Counted from the stretch's first letter, positions 33,226 to 42,015 are shown. The stretch: DNA of 64,000 nucleotides from Anaerozeibacter sp031551775 (GCA_031551775.1 JAVBND010000067.1:5393-69392); one strand, 5' to 3'. Numbers and translations: made by a program. Notes: a model not told the origin generated them from the letters alone.

Positions 33226-33426
33226 TTAGTTGACAACCGGCGCTTCGGTGACGACCGGCGCTTCGGTGACGACCGGCGCTTCGGTAACGACCGGCGCTTC
33301 GGTAACGACCGGCGCTTCGGTCTGGACAGGAGCGGGGGTAGCGGCGGGCTGTTGCGGACCTGCGCATGCCGACATCATCACCGCAACGGTGAGCAGAGCC
33401 AAAACGAGCACGAGTGTCTTCTTCAT
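33226..33426 (-). CDS. Small lipoprotein with APVVTE repeats
   Basis: A 66-residue protein. Residues 1-20 form a lipoprotein signal with a lipobox-like MMSAC (Cys20 acylated, giving a membrane-anchored mature protein). The mature part, after a Pro/Ala-rich linker, is a six-residue repeat EAPVVT present about five times, encoded by perfect or near-perfect 18-base repeats. AGGAGG precedes the ATG at 33426. No function can be assigned; it may be a spacer or surface tether. The repeat number may vary between strains. Confidence 0.75.
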   Translation of the reverse strand: MKKTLVLVLALLTVAVMMSACAGPQQPAATPAPVQTEAPVVTEAPVVTEAPVVTEAPVVTEAPVVN

Positions 33427-33547
33427 GGTTTTTCCTCCTGAATGATCAAATGGTAACCGATTGTCATAGCTTACCACATTAATGTTATGGCTACAATAAG
33501 AAGTAACCGCCAAAATGGTGCAAACCTCTGATTTGACGCATGGAAAG

Positions 33548-33588
33548 GGCTGTTGCGACGGTCTTGCCACATCGCAACAGCCTGTTTT
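33548..33588 (-). terminator. Likely terminator of the dnaJ operon
   Basis: Perfect 11-base arms GGCTGTTGCGA (33548-33558) and TCGCAACAGCC (33572-33582). The T tract is weak on the minus strand (CCCTTTCC), stronger on the plus strand (TGTTTTA). Position, 60 bases beyond the dnaJ stop, supports termination of the heat-shock operon. Confidence 0.55.
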
Positions 33589-33648
33589 AGCCATGGGGTA
33601 TATTGTGTTGCCAATTTACACGCGCATCCTGGGTCCTTGGAGCATGCC

Positions 33649-34785
33649 CTAATTGAAGGCGTCCTTCATCCTGTCAAAGAAGCTCTTTTTTTGTTCGTAT
33701 TCCTTACCGGTCATGGCGCCTTCAAACTGCCTGAGCAGGTCCTTTTGCTTGTCGGTCAGCTTCTTGGGCACCTCGACGTTGATCTCAATGAACAGGTCGC
33801 CCTTGTTGCCGCTGCGAAGCGAGGGGATGCCCTGGCCCTTGACGCGGAACACCGTCCCGGGCTGTGTGCCTTCCGGCACTTGGTACTTGACCGGCGAATC
33901 GAGCGTCGGTACGTCGATCTCCGCGCCCAGCGCCGCCTGTGTGAGCGAAATCGGCACCGTGCAGTACATGTCGTTGCCTTTGCGCACGAAGTACTTGTGC
34001 GCCTTGACGCGCACCAGCACCTGCAAGTCGCCCGGCGGCCCTCCGCGCAGGCCCGGCTCGCCCTGGCCGCTGACGCGAATCACCTGGCCTTCGTCGATCC
34101 CCGCCGGTATTTTGACCGAGCGGCGCTTGGTGGTGCGCACCTGGCCTTGGCCCGCACACTTGGCGCAAGGGTCCTTGATGACCTTGCCGGTGCCGCGGCA
34201 CGCGTCGCAGGTCCTGACGTTTTGGATGCGGCCAAATGGCGTGTTTTGCGTAACCCTTACCTGACCCGTGCCCTTGCAGGCCGAGCAGGTCTGCGGATGC
34301 GTGCCTTCCTTTGCGCCGCTGCCGTGGCAGGCGGAACACTCCTCGTGCCGGGTCACGTTGATGTCCTTCGAGCAGCCCTTGGCCGCCTCTTCAAACGTCA
34401 GCGTGACTTCATAGCGCAAATCATCGCCCTGAACCGGGCCGTTTCTCTGCGCGCCGCCGCCACCGCCGCCGAAGAACGCGGAAAAGATGTCATCGAACCC
34501 GCCGAAGCCCGCGCCGCCTCCAAAACCGCCAAAATCGGAGTACCCGCCGCCGCCCATGCCCGGCTGTTCGTGGCCGAACTGGTCATAGCGCGCCTTCTTT
34601 TGCGGGTCCGACAGCGTCTCATAGGCTTCGTTCAGTTCCTTGAACTTCTCCTCCGCCTGCTTGTCGCCCGGGTTCACATCAGGATGCAGTTTTTTCGCCA
34701 TTGCCCGGTAGGCTTTTTTGATATCGGCGTCAGAGGCTCCTTTTGAAAGCCCCAACACCTCGTAATAATCTCTTTTTTCTGCCAA
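33649..34785 (-). CDS. dnaJ: Chaperone DnaJ
   Basis: A 378-residue type I Hsp40 that stimulates DnaK ATPase and delivers substrates. J domain at residues 1-70 with HPD (KKLHPDVNPGD), Gly/Phe-rich linker, four CxxCxGxG zinc motifs (CSACHGSG, CSACKGTG, CDACRGTG, CAKCAGQG), then the two C-terminal beta domains. The start is a TTG at 34785 after GGGAGGGGGG, a little inside the longest frame. Last gene of the hrcA-grpE-dnaK-dnaJ operon. Confidence 0.95.
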   Translation of the reverse strand: MAEKRDYYEVLGLSKGASDADIKKAYRAMAKKLHPDVNPGDKQAEEKFKELNEAYETLSDPQKKARYDQFGHEQPGMGGGGYSDFGGFGGGAGFGGFDDIFSAFFGGGGGGAQRNGPVQGDDLRYEVTLTFEEAAKGCSKDINVTRHEECSACHGSGAKEGTHPQTCSACKGTGQVRVTQNTPFGRIQNVRTCDACRGTGKVIKDPCAKCAGQGQVRTTKRRSVKIPAGIDEGQVIRVSGQGEPGLRGGPPGDLQVLVRVKAHKYFVRKGNDMYCTVPISLTQAALGAEIDVPTLDSPVKYQVPEGTQPGTVFRVKGQGIPSLRSGNKGDLFIEINVEVPKKLTDKQKDLLRQFEGAMTGKEYEQKKSFFDRMKDAFN

Positions 34786-34820
34786 GCTCAGTCCCCCCTC
34801 CCGCAAGGACGGCCTTCGCG

Positions 34821-34860
34821 GGACGGGGAACGGCCCTTAAGCCGTTCCCCTCGCCCGTCC
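34821..34860. repeat. Repeated hairpin GGGGAACGG in the dnaK-dnaJ gap
   Basis: GGGGAACGGC (34825-34834) pairs with GCCGTTCCCC (34841-34850); flanking GGAC/GTCC can extend it. The same stem sequence recurs at 41911-41933. It may be a processing or mRNA-stability element between dnaK and dnaJ. Confidence 0.5.
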
Positions 34861-34897
34861 ATGCCGGTGATCTATGGGATCGTATTCCTTGTTCGCC

Positions 34898-34947
34898 CTA
34901 GGTAAGCACTGATCAATTCGATCACGAATGAATCAGCGCTTACCTAG
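34898..34947. repeat. Short inverted-repeat element overlapping the dnaK stop
   Basis: 23-base arms at 34898-34920 and 34925-34947 (CTAGGTAAGC outer part perfectly paired) enclose only 4 bases. The arms match the ends of the 159-base element at 10087-10245, so this looks like the same element with its interior missing. It provides the last bases and stop codon of dnaK. Confidence 0.6.
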
Positions 34948-36758
34948 CTGTTCTCTTCGAAGTTCGACTCAACCGTACCGTCGTCGTTGACGGTTCCGCT
35001 CTCGCCGCTGCCCGGCTGCCCGCCCTGCTGCTGCTGGTAGACCTTGCCGAAAATTTCATAGGTCATCTGGCTAAACTGTTCGCTGGCCTGCTTGATTTCG
35101 CCGGCGTTGTTGCCTTCGCGCAGCTTTTTGAAGGTCTCAAGCTCGTCTTTGAGGCGGGCGCTGTCGGCAGGATCGAGCTTGCCTTCCATTTCCTTCATGG
35201 TGCGCTCGGTCTGATAGATCAGGCTGTCTGCCTGGTTGAAGGTTTCGACTTCTTCCTTCTTGGCCTTGTCCTCGCTGGCAAAGCGCTCGGCCTCGGCCAT
35301 GGCCTTCTTGATCTCCTCCTCCGAGAGGTTGCTTGAAGCCGTAATGGTGATCTTCTGTTCGTTTCCGGTGCCCAGGTCCTTCGCGCTTACGTGCACGATG
35401 CCGTTGGCGTCGATGTCAAAGGTGACTTCGATCTGCGGAACGCCGCGGGGAGCGGGCGCGATGCCGGAGAGCTGGAAGCGGCCGAGCGTCTTGTTGTAGG
35501 CCGCCATCTCGCGCTCGCCCTGAAGCACATGCACGTCAACCGCGGTCTGGCCGTCGGCAGCCGTCGAGAACACCTGGCTCTTCTTGGTGGGGATGGTGGT
35601 GTTGCGGTCGATCAGGCGCGTGAACACGCCGCCCATGGTCTCGATGCCAAGGCTGAGCGGCGTCACGTCGAGCAGCAGCACGTCCTTGACTTCGCCGCCC
35701 AAGACGCCCGCCTGAATCGCCGCGCCGATCGCGACGCACTCGTCGGGGTTGATGCCCTTGTAAGGCTCCTTGCCGACCACGCGCTGAACCGCTTCCTGCA
35801 CCGCCGGAATGCGGGTGGAACCGCCGACCAGAATAACCTTGTCGATCTGGTTCGCCGAAAGCCCCGCGTCGCGCAGCGCCTGGTTGAGCGGCGTGATGGT
35901 CTTGTCCACCAGGTCCGCGGTCAGTTCGTTGAACTTGGCGCGGGTGAGCGTTACGTCAAGGTGCTTGGGGCCGGTCGCGTCGGCCGTGATAAAGGGCAGG
36001 TTGATGTTGACGCTCATGAGGCCGCTGAGTTCGATCTTGGCCTTTTCGGCGGCTTCCCGCAGGCGCTGAAGCGCCATGCGGTCCTGCCTGAGGTCGATGC
36101 CGTTTTCGCGCTTGAACTCATCGGCCACGTAGTCGATGACGCGGCTGTCAAAGTCGTCGCCGCCCAGGCGGTTGTTGCCCGCTGTGGCCAGCACTTCAAA
36201 CACGCCGTCGCCGATCTCCATCAGCGATACGTCAAACGTGCCGCCGCCCAGGTCGTACACCAGAATCTTGTGCGCCTCTTCCTTGTCGAGGCCGTAGGCG
36301 AGCGCCGCGGCGGTTGGCTCGTTGATGATGCGCAGCACTTCAAGGCCCGCGATGCGGCCCGCGTCCTTGGTCGCCTGGCGCTGGGCGTCGGAGAAGTACG
36401 CGGGTACGGTGATGACCGCCTGGGTCACCTTGTCGCCCAGGTACGCCTCGGCATCGGTCTTGAGCTTACCCAGGATCATGGCGCTGATTTCCTGCGGCGT
36501 ATAATCCTTGTTGTCGATCTTCACGCGGTGGTCGGTACCCATTTCGCGCTTGATGGATGAAATGGTACGGTCCGGATTGGTGACCGCCTGCCGCTTGGCA
36601 ACCTGGCCCACGAGGCGCTCGCCGTTCTTGGCGAAGCCGACGACGGAGGGCGTGGTACGCGCGCCTTCGGGATTGGGGATGACGGTGGGCTCGCTGCCCT
36701 CCATAACCGCTACGCAGGAATTGGTGGTGCCCAGGTCAATGCCGATGATTTTGGCCAT
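34944..36758 (-). CDS. dnaK: Chaperone DnaK
   Basis: A 604-residue Hsp70. The ATPase domain (1-380) shows IGIDLGTTNSCVAV, the phosphate-2 motif VYDLGGGTFDVS and the VGGSTRIP adenosine motif; then the substrate domain and the helical lid, ending in an acidic EENS tail. It follows grpE by 58 bases. The coding end coincides with the inverted repeat at 34898-34947, so the last codons come from that element. Confidence 0.97.
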   Translation of the reverse strand: MAKIIGIDLGTTNSCVAVMEGSEPTVIPNPEGARTTPSVVGFAKNGERLVGQVAKRQAVTNPDRTISSIKREMGTDHRVKIDNKDYTPQEISAMILGKLKTDAEAYLGDKVTQAVITVPAYFSDAQRQATKDAGRIAGLEVLRIINEPTAAALAYGLDKEEAHKILVYDLGGGTFDVSLMEIGDGVFEVLATAGNNRLGGDDFDSRVIDYVADEFKRENGIDLRQDRMALQRLREAAEKAKIELSGLMSVNINLPFITADATGPKHLDVTLTRAKFNELTADLVDKTITPLNQALRDAGLSANQIDKVILVGGSTRIPAVQEAVQRVVGKEPYKGINPDECVAIGAAIQAGVLGGEVKDVLLLDVTPLSLGIETMGGVFTRLIDRNTTIPTKKSQVFSTAADGQTAVDVHVLQGEREMAAYNKTLGRFQLSGIAPAPRGVPQIEVTFDIDANGIVHVSAKDLGTGNEQKITITASSNLSEEEIKKAMAEAERFASEDKAKKEEVETFNQADSLIYQTERTMKEMEGKLDPADSARLKDELETFKKLREGNNAGEIKQASEQFSQMTYEIFGKVYQQQQGGQPGSGESGTVNDDGTVESNFEENS

Positions 36759-36816
36759 ATGTGTATCCTCCTAAAATTTGATTGCAATATGATTGGTGTA
36801 GTTTCTATCGCTTCCG

Positions 36817-37383
36817 TTACTCGGCGGCCACCTTGACCATCGCGTAGCGGATGATGCGGTCTTTCACGCGGTAACCCTTCTGAAAAACCTCGAGCACCGT
36901 GCCCGGTTCCCCTTCGTCCGCGCGCATGACGGCATTGTGCTTTTCGGGGTCAAATGGCTGGCCCTGCGCCGGGATCTCCTCAAGGCCGAGTTTTTGGACC
37001 TCTTCCATCAGCAGCCGGTAGGTCATCCTGACCCCTTCGCCAAGCGGGGACGTATCGCCCTGGTCGTCCGCCGCCTTGATCGCGCGTTCCATATTGTCGA
37101 TCGAGGGCAGGAGTGTGGCCATCGCCTCGCACACGCCGTCTTGATATCCATCGCTTCGCGCCTGCGCGTTGCGGCGTTTGTAATTCTGAAAATCCGCCTG
37201 CACGCACTGGGCCATTGAAAGGTATTCGTCCCGCTGCTTGACCGCGGTTTCAAGCGCGCTCTTCCATTCGTCCTCGCCATAGGCGCGCGCTTCTCCCGTT
37301 TGCTCGGGAACCTCTTGCTCAGGCGCGAGCTGTTCGTCGATCGCTTCGCCCTGGGAGGGCGTGGGTTTCTTCCTGTCCTTCAA
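36817..37383 (-). CDS. grpE: Nucleotide exchange factor GrpE
   Basis: A 188-residue GrpE that releases ADP from DnaK. The acidic N-terminal region is followed by a long coiled coil (about residues 45-105) and a C-terminal beta domain (FDPEKHNAVMRADEGEPGTV to GYRVKDRIIRYAMVKV). I place the start at TTG 37383, since GAGGTG lies six bases before it; a GTG at 37392 is an alternative. The open frame extends further into hrcA but that part is out of frame with hrcA and noncoding. Confidence 0.9.
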   Translation of the reverse strand: MKDRKKPTPSQGEAIDEQLAPEQEVPEQTGEARAYGEDEWKSALETAVKQRDEYLSMAQCVQADFQNYKRRNAQARSDGYQDGVCEAMATLLPSIDNMERAIKAADDQGDTSPLGEGVRMTYRLLMEEVQKLGLEEIPAQGQPFDPEKHNAVMRADEGEPGTVLEVFQKGYRVKDRIIRYAMVKVAAE

Positions 37384-37394
37384 CGTTTGCACCT

Positions 37395-38417
37395 CTATTT
37401 CTCTTGGAGCATCTCCGTAATCATTCTGCCCATGTAGGACAGAACCGACAACACCCGTCCGTAATTCATGCGCGTGGGGCCAATGATGCCGATTGTGCCC
37501 GAAGCCGCGTCGCCCATGGAGTAGTTTGCCGTCACGAGCGAACATTCGCTCAGCTCCGGCAGGTCGTTTTCGGGGCCTATGCGGATGGTAAATTCCATCG
37601 CGCCCGCCTGCCTGAGCAGGGGATATAGTTTCTCCCTTGATTCCAGCACGCTCAGGAAATTCCTGGCTTTTTCAACGTCCGCGTACTCGGGGTAGCTCAA
37701 AAGGTTTGCGCTGCCGCCCACCACCACGCCGCCCTTTTCTTCCTCCACCAAGCGGTTCTCGATCACGTCGAGCACGCCCGCCAGCAGCTTGCGGTTCTCC
37801 CGCATGCCCAGGAAGATATCGGCAAACCGCCGCCTGACCTGCGTCGGGGACAAGCCCTCAAGCTGCTCGGTCAGCATCCTCGACAATTCGAAGAAGTGTT
37901 CGGGCGCGAGGCCTTCGGGCACGCGAATCACCGCGTCCTTGAACAGCCCTTCGTTTGTGACCACCACCATGAGCGCCTTTTGATCGCTCACCGGAACCAG
38001 TTGCACGCGCTTTATGAAAAGCGTCTCCATCTTGGGCGCCATAACCAGCGAAGTGTACTGCGTTACATCGCTGAGTACCTGCGCTGCACGCTTCACCACT
38101 TGCTCAACCTGCATGGCCCGCTGATTCAAATAAGCCGATATCTTTTCCGCGTCCTCCCGCGTCACCTCACCCACCTTGAGCAGATGATCGACATACAGCC
38201 TGTATGCCTTGGGCGACGGCACGCGGCCAGCCGATGTGTGCGGCTGATCCAGGTACCCGAGCTCCTCCAGGTCGCTCATCTCGTTGCGGATGGTCGCCGG
38301 GGAAAACCCGACGCCCTGCTTGCGCGAGATGGTGCGCGAGCCCACCGGGACGGCGGTCATGATGTAGTCGTCGATGATTGCCTGCAATATGAGGAACTTT
38401 CGCTCGTCCAGCCTCAT
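37395..38417 (-). CDS. hrcA: Heat-inducible transcription repressor HrcA
   Basis: A 340-residue repressor of class I heat-shock genes. N-terminal winged helix (residues 1-80, with SPATIRNEMSDLEELGYL and TSAGRVPS), then the GAF-like dimerization domain. It binds CIRCE and is itself inactivated when GroEL is busy. AAAGGAGG precedes the ATG. It is the first gene of its own regulated operon, with CIRCE just upstream. Confidence 0.96.
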   Translation of the reverse strand: MRLDERKFLILQAIIDDYIMTAVPVGSRTISRKQGVGFSPATIRNEMSDLEELGYLDQPHTSAGRVPSPKAYRLYVDHLLKVGEVTREDAEKISAYLNQRAMQVEQVVKRAAQVLSDVTQYTSLVMAPKMETLFIKRVQLVPVSDQKALMVVVTNEGLFKDAVIRVPEGLAPEHFFELSRMLTEQLEGLSPTQVRRRFADIFLGMRENRKLLAGVLDVIENRLVEEEKGGVVVGGSANLLSYPEYADVEKARNFLSVLESREKLYPLLRQAGAMEFTIRIGPENDLPELSECSLVTANYSMGDAASGTIGIIGPTRMNYGRVLSVLSYMGRMITEMLQEK

Positions 38418-38439
38418 CGCTCCGCCCTCCTTTCACCTG

Positions 38440-38466
38440 TTAGCACTCTCATCTGTCGAGTGCCAG
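38440..38466 (-). promoter_or_regulatory. CIRCE operator
   Basis: TTAGCACTC (38440-38448), nine bases, then GAGTGCCAG (38458-38466): the CIRCE consensus with two mismatches in the second arm. It lies in the hrcA 5' leader and is bound by HrcA, giving feedback repression of the chaperone operon. Confidence 0.9.
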
Positions 38467-38477
38467 GGCCTGCGTAT

Positions 38478-38506
38478 AGAGTAGCACTCATGGATGCCTT
38501 TGTCAA
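38478..38506 (-). promoter_or_regulatory. Promoter of the hrcA operon
   Basis: Minus strand TTGACA (38506-38501), 17 bases, TACTCT (38483-38478). The spacer contains a second GAGTGCTA half site, so HrcA may also contact the promoter itself. The start site falls beside CIRCE. Confidence 0.75.
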
Positions 38507-38565
38507 TGGTTTCGAACGCTAATTTCCGGTTAAAGATCAAGGAAAGTCAAAATTTTGTCGTTTTC

Positions 38566-39042
38566 TCATTTGTGGTACCGTTCGCCCGCTGAAATCTTGC
38601 GCGCGCGGTAGAGCTGCTCCAGCAAGATCACGCGCATGAGCGGGTGCGGAAATGTCAGGCGCGAAAAGGACAGCTTCTCGTCCGCGCGCGCAAGCAATTT
38701 CTCCGACAAACCAAGCGAACCGCCGATCACGAATACCAACCTCCGCCCGTCGGTTTCCCAATCGCCGAGCGTCTTTGCAAGGCCCACGGAATCGTGCTGG
38801 GCGCCGTTGATCGCCAGCGCCACGACGCGGTCGCCGCTTTTGATAACCCTGAGCAGCGCCTCGCCCTCGCGGTTCATCACTTGCTTCTCAAGCGCGCCCG
38901 ACGGCTTCGCGGGCTCGGGGCAGTCTTCTACTTCCTGCACCTCAAACCGCCCGTATCGCGAAAGCCTTTTCAAATATTCCCGGCATGCGTCCCTCTGCCA
39001 GTCCTCCTTCAGTTTCCCCACGCACAGGATCAACGCATTCAT
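38566..39042 (-). CDS. rlmH: 23S rRNA pseudouridine-1915 N3-methyltransferase RlmH
   Basis: A 158-residue SPOUT-class methyltransferase that modifies pseudouridine 1915 of 23S rRNA with SAM. The C-terminal knot motif is intact: FVIGGSLGLSEKLLARAD and the HPLMRVILLEQLYRARKI segment, ending YHK. The start at 39042 follows GGGGTGA and overlaps the end of the CPBP gene by four bases (ATGA). Confidence 0.96.
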   Translation of the reverse strand: MNALILCVGKLKEDWQRDACREYLKRLSRYGRFEVQEVEDCPEPAKPSGALEKQVMNREGEALLRVIKSGDRVVALAINGAQHDSVGLAKTLGDWETDGRRLVFVIGGSLGLSEKLLARADEKLSFSRLTFPHPLMRVILLEQLYRARKISAGERYHK

Positions 39043-40022
39043 AAGTTCACCCCTGAAATCCTCAGCAAATCCATCAAGTACAGGATGAGCGTCGTGATGA
39101 CGCCGGAGGAAAACACCACGATTACCCACGGCGGAACGTTCGGCGCGCCGCGCGGCGAGACGAGCGGCTTTTCCCGCTCACGTATGCCGAGTTGCCAACA
39201 GACAAGCAAAACGCCCGCGTACACCGCGCCAAGCGTACAAACCCGAAGCGCGCTCATCCAAACCTCGCGCGAACCGCCCAGCGCATCGATCAGCTTTTCG
39301 CCCGGCAGCGTCTCAGACCTTGGCAAGACAATCTGAAGCGCGTTGTTGAGCGCGTGATAGATCATGGCGCAAACGACCGAGTCGGTCGCAATCGCGATCA
39401 CGCCCATCGCAAAGGCGATCATCAGTTGAACCGGAAGCGCCTCGACGCTGCCGTGAAGAGAAACAAACAGAAGGCTTGAAATGACGAGCGCGAAGCGCGT
39501 GCCCGAACGTTCGAACGCACTGAGCACCGCGCCGCGAAACATCCATTCCTCGCAAACCGCCGGCAGCAGCGCGCTCACCACGAGCCTGGACGCCAGCACC
39601 CAGGGCGGGGATGCCACCGCCTGGGATGTGCTCAGCTTGCCGCCCAGCGATTCAATCAGGACCAGCCAGAGCGTGCCCAGGTTGCCCGCGACCATGACGC
39701 CGACGACGGCGGACAGAACCGCGAGCACAACGCCCCACGCTTTGGGTTTCTTGAGCCGCATGCCGCGCGCCGCGCCAGGGTGGTTCACCGCATAGCGTGT
39801 CACCGGCAAAAAAAGCAGGCCCATGTGAAAGGCCACCGACGCCATGGAGAAAAACATAGCGCTCGAAAACGCCGGAAAGAGGGAACTGAACACCGTCACG
39901 GCGACACGCAGCAGCACAAGAGCGGCGGCGGCAAAAAAATACATGGTCGCAACCGATGCGATCGTCGGCCTGCGCGCCCAAGTGTGAAATTCACCCTCCA
40001 TATGATACGCGCCTTGCGCCAT
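39039..40022 (-). CDS. CPBP-family intramembrane metalloprotease
   Basis: A 327-residue membrane protein with about eight helices. Abi/CAAX-protease motifs are present: EEWMFRGAVL (motif 1), FVSLHGS (motif 2) and IYHALNNALQ (motif 3), which are the glutamates and histidines of the intramembrane active site. The substrate is unknown; relatives act in prenyl-protein processing, bacteriocin immunity and surface-protein regulation. The start at 40022 follows AAGGAGAGG. Translationally coupled to rlmH. Confidence 0.88.
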   Translation of the reverse strand: MAQGAYHMEGEFHTWARRPTIASVATMYFFAAAALVLLRVAVTVFSSLFPAFSSAMFFSMASVAFHMGLLFLPVTRYAVNHPGAARGMRLKKPKAWGVVLAVLSAVVGVMVAGNLGTLWLVLIESLGGKLSTSQAVASPPWVLASRLVVSALLPAVCEEWMFRGAVLSAFERSGTRFALVISSLLFVSLHGSVEALPVQLMIAFAMGVIAIATDSVVCAMIYHALNNALQIVLPRSETLPGEKLIDALGGSREVWMSALRVCTLGAVYAGVLLVCWQLGIREREKPLVSPRGAPNVPPWVIVVFSSGVITTLILYLMDLLRISGVNL

Positions 40023-40058
40023 GTGTCCCCTCTCCTTATTTAACCCAGCAGGCAAGCG

Positions 40059-40916
40059 TCACACGCTCAGCCCGCCTTCGGCGAGCAATATCGGTTTTAT
40101 CACCGGCGGCGCTTCCAAAGATGCCAGATGGTACACCGCGCTCAGGCAGTCGCGCCGGGCCATGTCGAGCCCGATATCGCCGCCCGGGCAAATGCCCTTT
40201 TCATTGAGCGCGTCGGCGACCGTGCGCCAAGCCAGTTCCGGAAAATTGTTCTCACCCGACAAGTGTCCAAGAATCAGGTGCTTGACGCCCATCCCGTAGA
40301 GCCTGACCGCCGCGCGCCCGGCGTCCTCGTTCGACAGATGTCCGTGCCTGCCCAGGATTCGGCGCTTGAGGTCATAGGGGTAACGCCCAGCCTTGAGCAT
40401 GTCAATGTCGTGGTTGCTCTCAAGCAGCAAGATGTCCGCACCCTCAAGCGGCGCCATCCAGCCATCCGACAAGTGCCCGATGTCGGTCGCCACCGCCACT
40501 TTCGCGCCGCGCCCCTCAAAGGCGTAGCCGACAGGCTGCATCGCGTCGTGCGGAATCTCAAAGGGCGTCACATCGATGTCGCCGATGTAGAAATTCTGGC
40601 CCGGCTCAATCGCGCGGCAGTGCCCCGCGTCCAGCCGCCCAAGCTTCCCGCCCATCTCGTGCCAGGTGCCGGGCGTGGCGTAGACGGGGATGCCGTAGCG
40701 CCGGGACAGGATGCCCGCGCCTGAGATGTGGTCGGAATGCTCGTGGGTGATCAGGAGTGCGTCAAGCTGGCCCGGCTCCACATCGAGCTTGCCGAGTTCC
40801 CGCTCAATGCGAACACCCGAAAGACCCGCGTCAACCAGTATGCGCGTCTCGTTCATCCGAATGTAGATCGCGTTGCCGCTTGATCCGCTGAACAGCGGGG
40901 CAAAGTCCAATTGCAT
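40059..40916 (-). CDS. MBL-fold metal-dependent hydrolase (WalJ/YycJ type)
   Basis: A 285-residue metallo-beta-lactamase-fold protein. Metal ligands are visible in LLITHEHSDHISG, the ATDIGH segment and LGHLSGEN. The SGSSGNAIYI start is characteristic of the YycJ/WalJ group, proposed to be nucleases in DNA repair or cell-wall stress. It lies between the CPBP gene and dusB on the same strand, probably one transcript. No walRK genes are nearby. Confidence 0.88.
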   Translation of the reverse strand: MQLDFAPLFSGSSGNAIYIRMNETRILVDAGLSGVRIERELGKLDVEPGQLDALLITHEHSDHISGAGILSRRYGIPVYATPGTWHEMGGKLGRLDAGHCRAIEPGQNFYIGDIDVTPFEIPHDAMQPVGYAFEGRGAKVAVATDIGHLSDGWMAPLEGADILLLESNHDIDMLKAGRYPYDLKRRILGRHGHLSNEDAGRAAVRLYGMGVKHLILGHLSGENNFPELAWRTVADALNEKGICPGGDIGLDMARRDCLSAVYHLASLEAPPVIKPILLAEGGLSV

Positions 40917-40933
40917 GGCTTGAATCGCCTTTC

Positions 40934-41893
40934 CTAAGTTAGCGCCTTGAGCGCGCGCCGAACCGCTTCTGCATCGGTCAGTTGGTTGATCTCAGCGCGC
41001 AGTCTTGCCGAACCCTTTTCGCCCGACAGGTACCACGCGATGTGCCCGCGCATCATGAGCACCGCGCTTCTTTCGCCGCGCATGGCAATCTCTTGGTCAA
41101 GGTGGCGAATCGCCATCCGTGCGCGTTCCCCGAAGGCGGGCTTTTCATACGCCTCGCCCCTGAAAGATGCGCGGATCTCGGAGAATATCCACGGGTTCCC
41201 TTCCGCCGCGCGCCCCACCATGACGCCCGCGCACCCGGTTTCGCGGATCATCCGCAGCGCGTCTTCCCCCGACGCCACATCGCCGTTGCCGATCACCGGA
41301 ATCTTAAGCAGCGACGCCGCTTCACCGATCACCGACCAGTCGGCGCGCCCCGAGTAAAACTGCTCGCGCGTGCGCGCGTGAATGGCCACCGCTTGCGCGC
41401 CCGATGCTTGCGCGATCTTCGCCATCTCAAGACCGTTCTTGTGCCACTCGTCAAAACCGTTTCTCAGCTTGACCGTGACGGGAAGCTTTGTCGCCTGGGC
41501 AACGCGTTCAATGATCGCCCCGGCAAGTTTCGGCTTTTTCAAAAGCGCCGATCCGTCCCCGCCCGACACGATCTTGTGCGCGGGACAGCCCATGTTGATG
41601 TCGATAAAGGCGAACCCGCGCCCTGACAAGCGTAGCGCAGCCTCGGCCATCACGTCCGGCTCGTGCCCGAACAGCTGAAGCCCGACCGTCCCTTCGCCCG
41701 CGTCCATCTGCAAAAGCTCGGTCACCGCGCGCGGCTCGCTCGGCGATAGCAGGTACCCCTTGGCAGAAAGCATCTCGCTGACCGACCAGGCCGCGCCCAA
41801 CTCCTTGCATATCATGCGGAAAGGCATGTCGGTCACGCCCGCCATCGGCGCGAGCGCCGCGCCTTCGCTTAGTTCAATTGATCCAATCTTCAT
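40934..41893 (-). CDS. dusB: tRNA-dihydrouridine synthase B
   Basis: A 319-residue FMN-dependent reductase that makes dihydrouridine in tRNA. The TIM barrel opens with LAPMAGVTDMPFR; the catalytic cysteine lies in NMGCPAHKIVSGGDGSAL, and GNGDVASGEDA and GVMVGRAAEGNPW bind FMN phosphate. The start at 41893 (MKIGSIEL) fits the family; an upstream ATG would place the hairpin at 41911-41933 inside the coding region. Confidence 0.95.
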   Translation of the reverse strand: MKIGSIELSEGAALAPMAGVTDMPFRMICKELGAAWSVSEMLSAKGYLLSPSEPRAVTELLQMDAGEGTVGLQLFGHEPDVMAEAALRLSGRGFAFIDINMGCPAHKIVSGGDGSALLKKPKLAGAIIERVAQATKLPVTVKLRNGFDEWHKNGLEMAKIAQASGAQAVAIHARTREQFYSGRADWSVIGEAASLLKIPVIGNGDVASGEDALRMIRETGCAGVMVGRAAEGNPWIFSEIRASFRGEAYEKPAFGERARMAIRHLDQEIAMRGERSAVLMMRGHIAWYLSGEKGSARLRAEINQLTDAEAVRRALKALT

Positions 41894-41910
41894 TCGATAT
41901 CCACACAGAC

Positions 41911-41933
41911 GGGGAACGGCGTAACCGTTCCCC
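41911..41933. repeat. Repeated hairpin GGGGAACGG upstream of dusB
   Basis: GGGGAACGG (41911-41919) pairs perfectly with CCGTTCCCC (41925-41933) over a 5-base loop. It is the same stem as in the dnaK-dnaJ gap (34825-34850). Lying just before dusB, it may be a terminator of the motor operon without a T tract, or a dispersed repeat. Confidence 0.55.
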
Positions 41934-42015
41934 ATGATTTTTCATTTTCGCCAGTCTCCGGGGCGGTATCGGATCGCGCCACAGCCCCCTGATTTCAACC
42001 GTCCCGGCGGAGATT

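Noticed and set aside
33226..33340. 18-base direct repeats as a possible CRISPR array
   Set aside because: There are no spacers; the units are adjacent and encode the EAPVVT peptide repeat.
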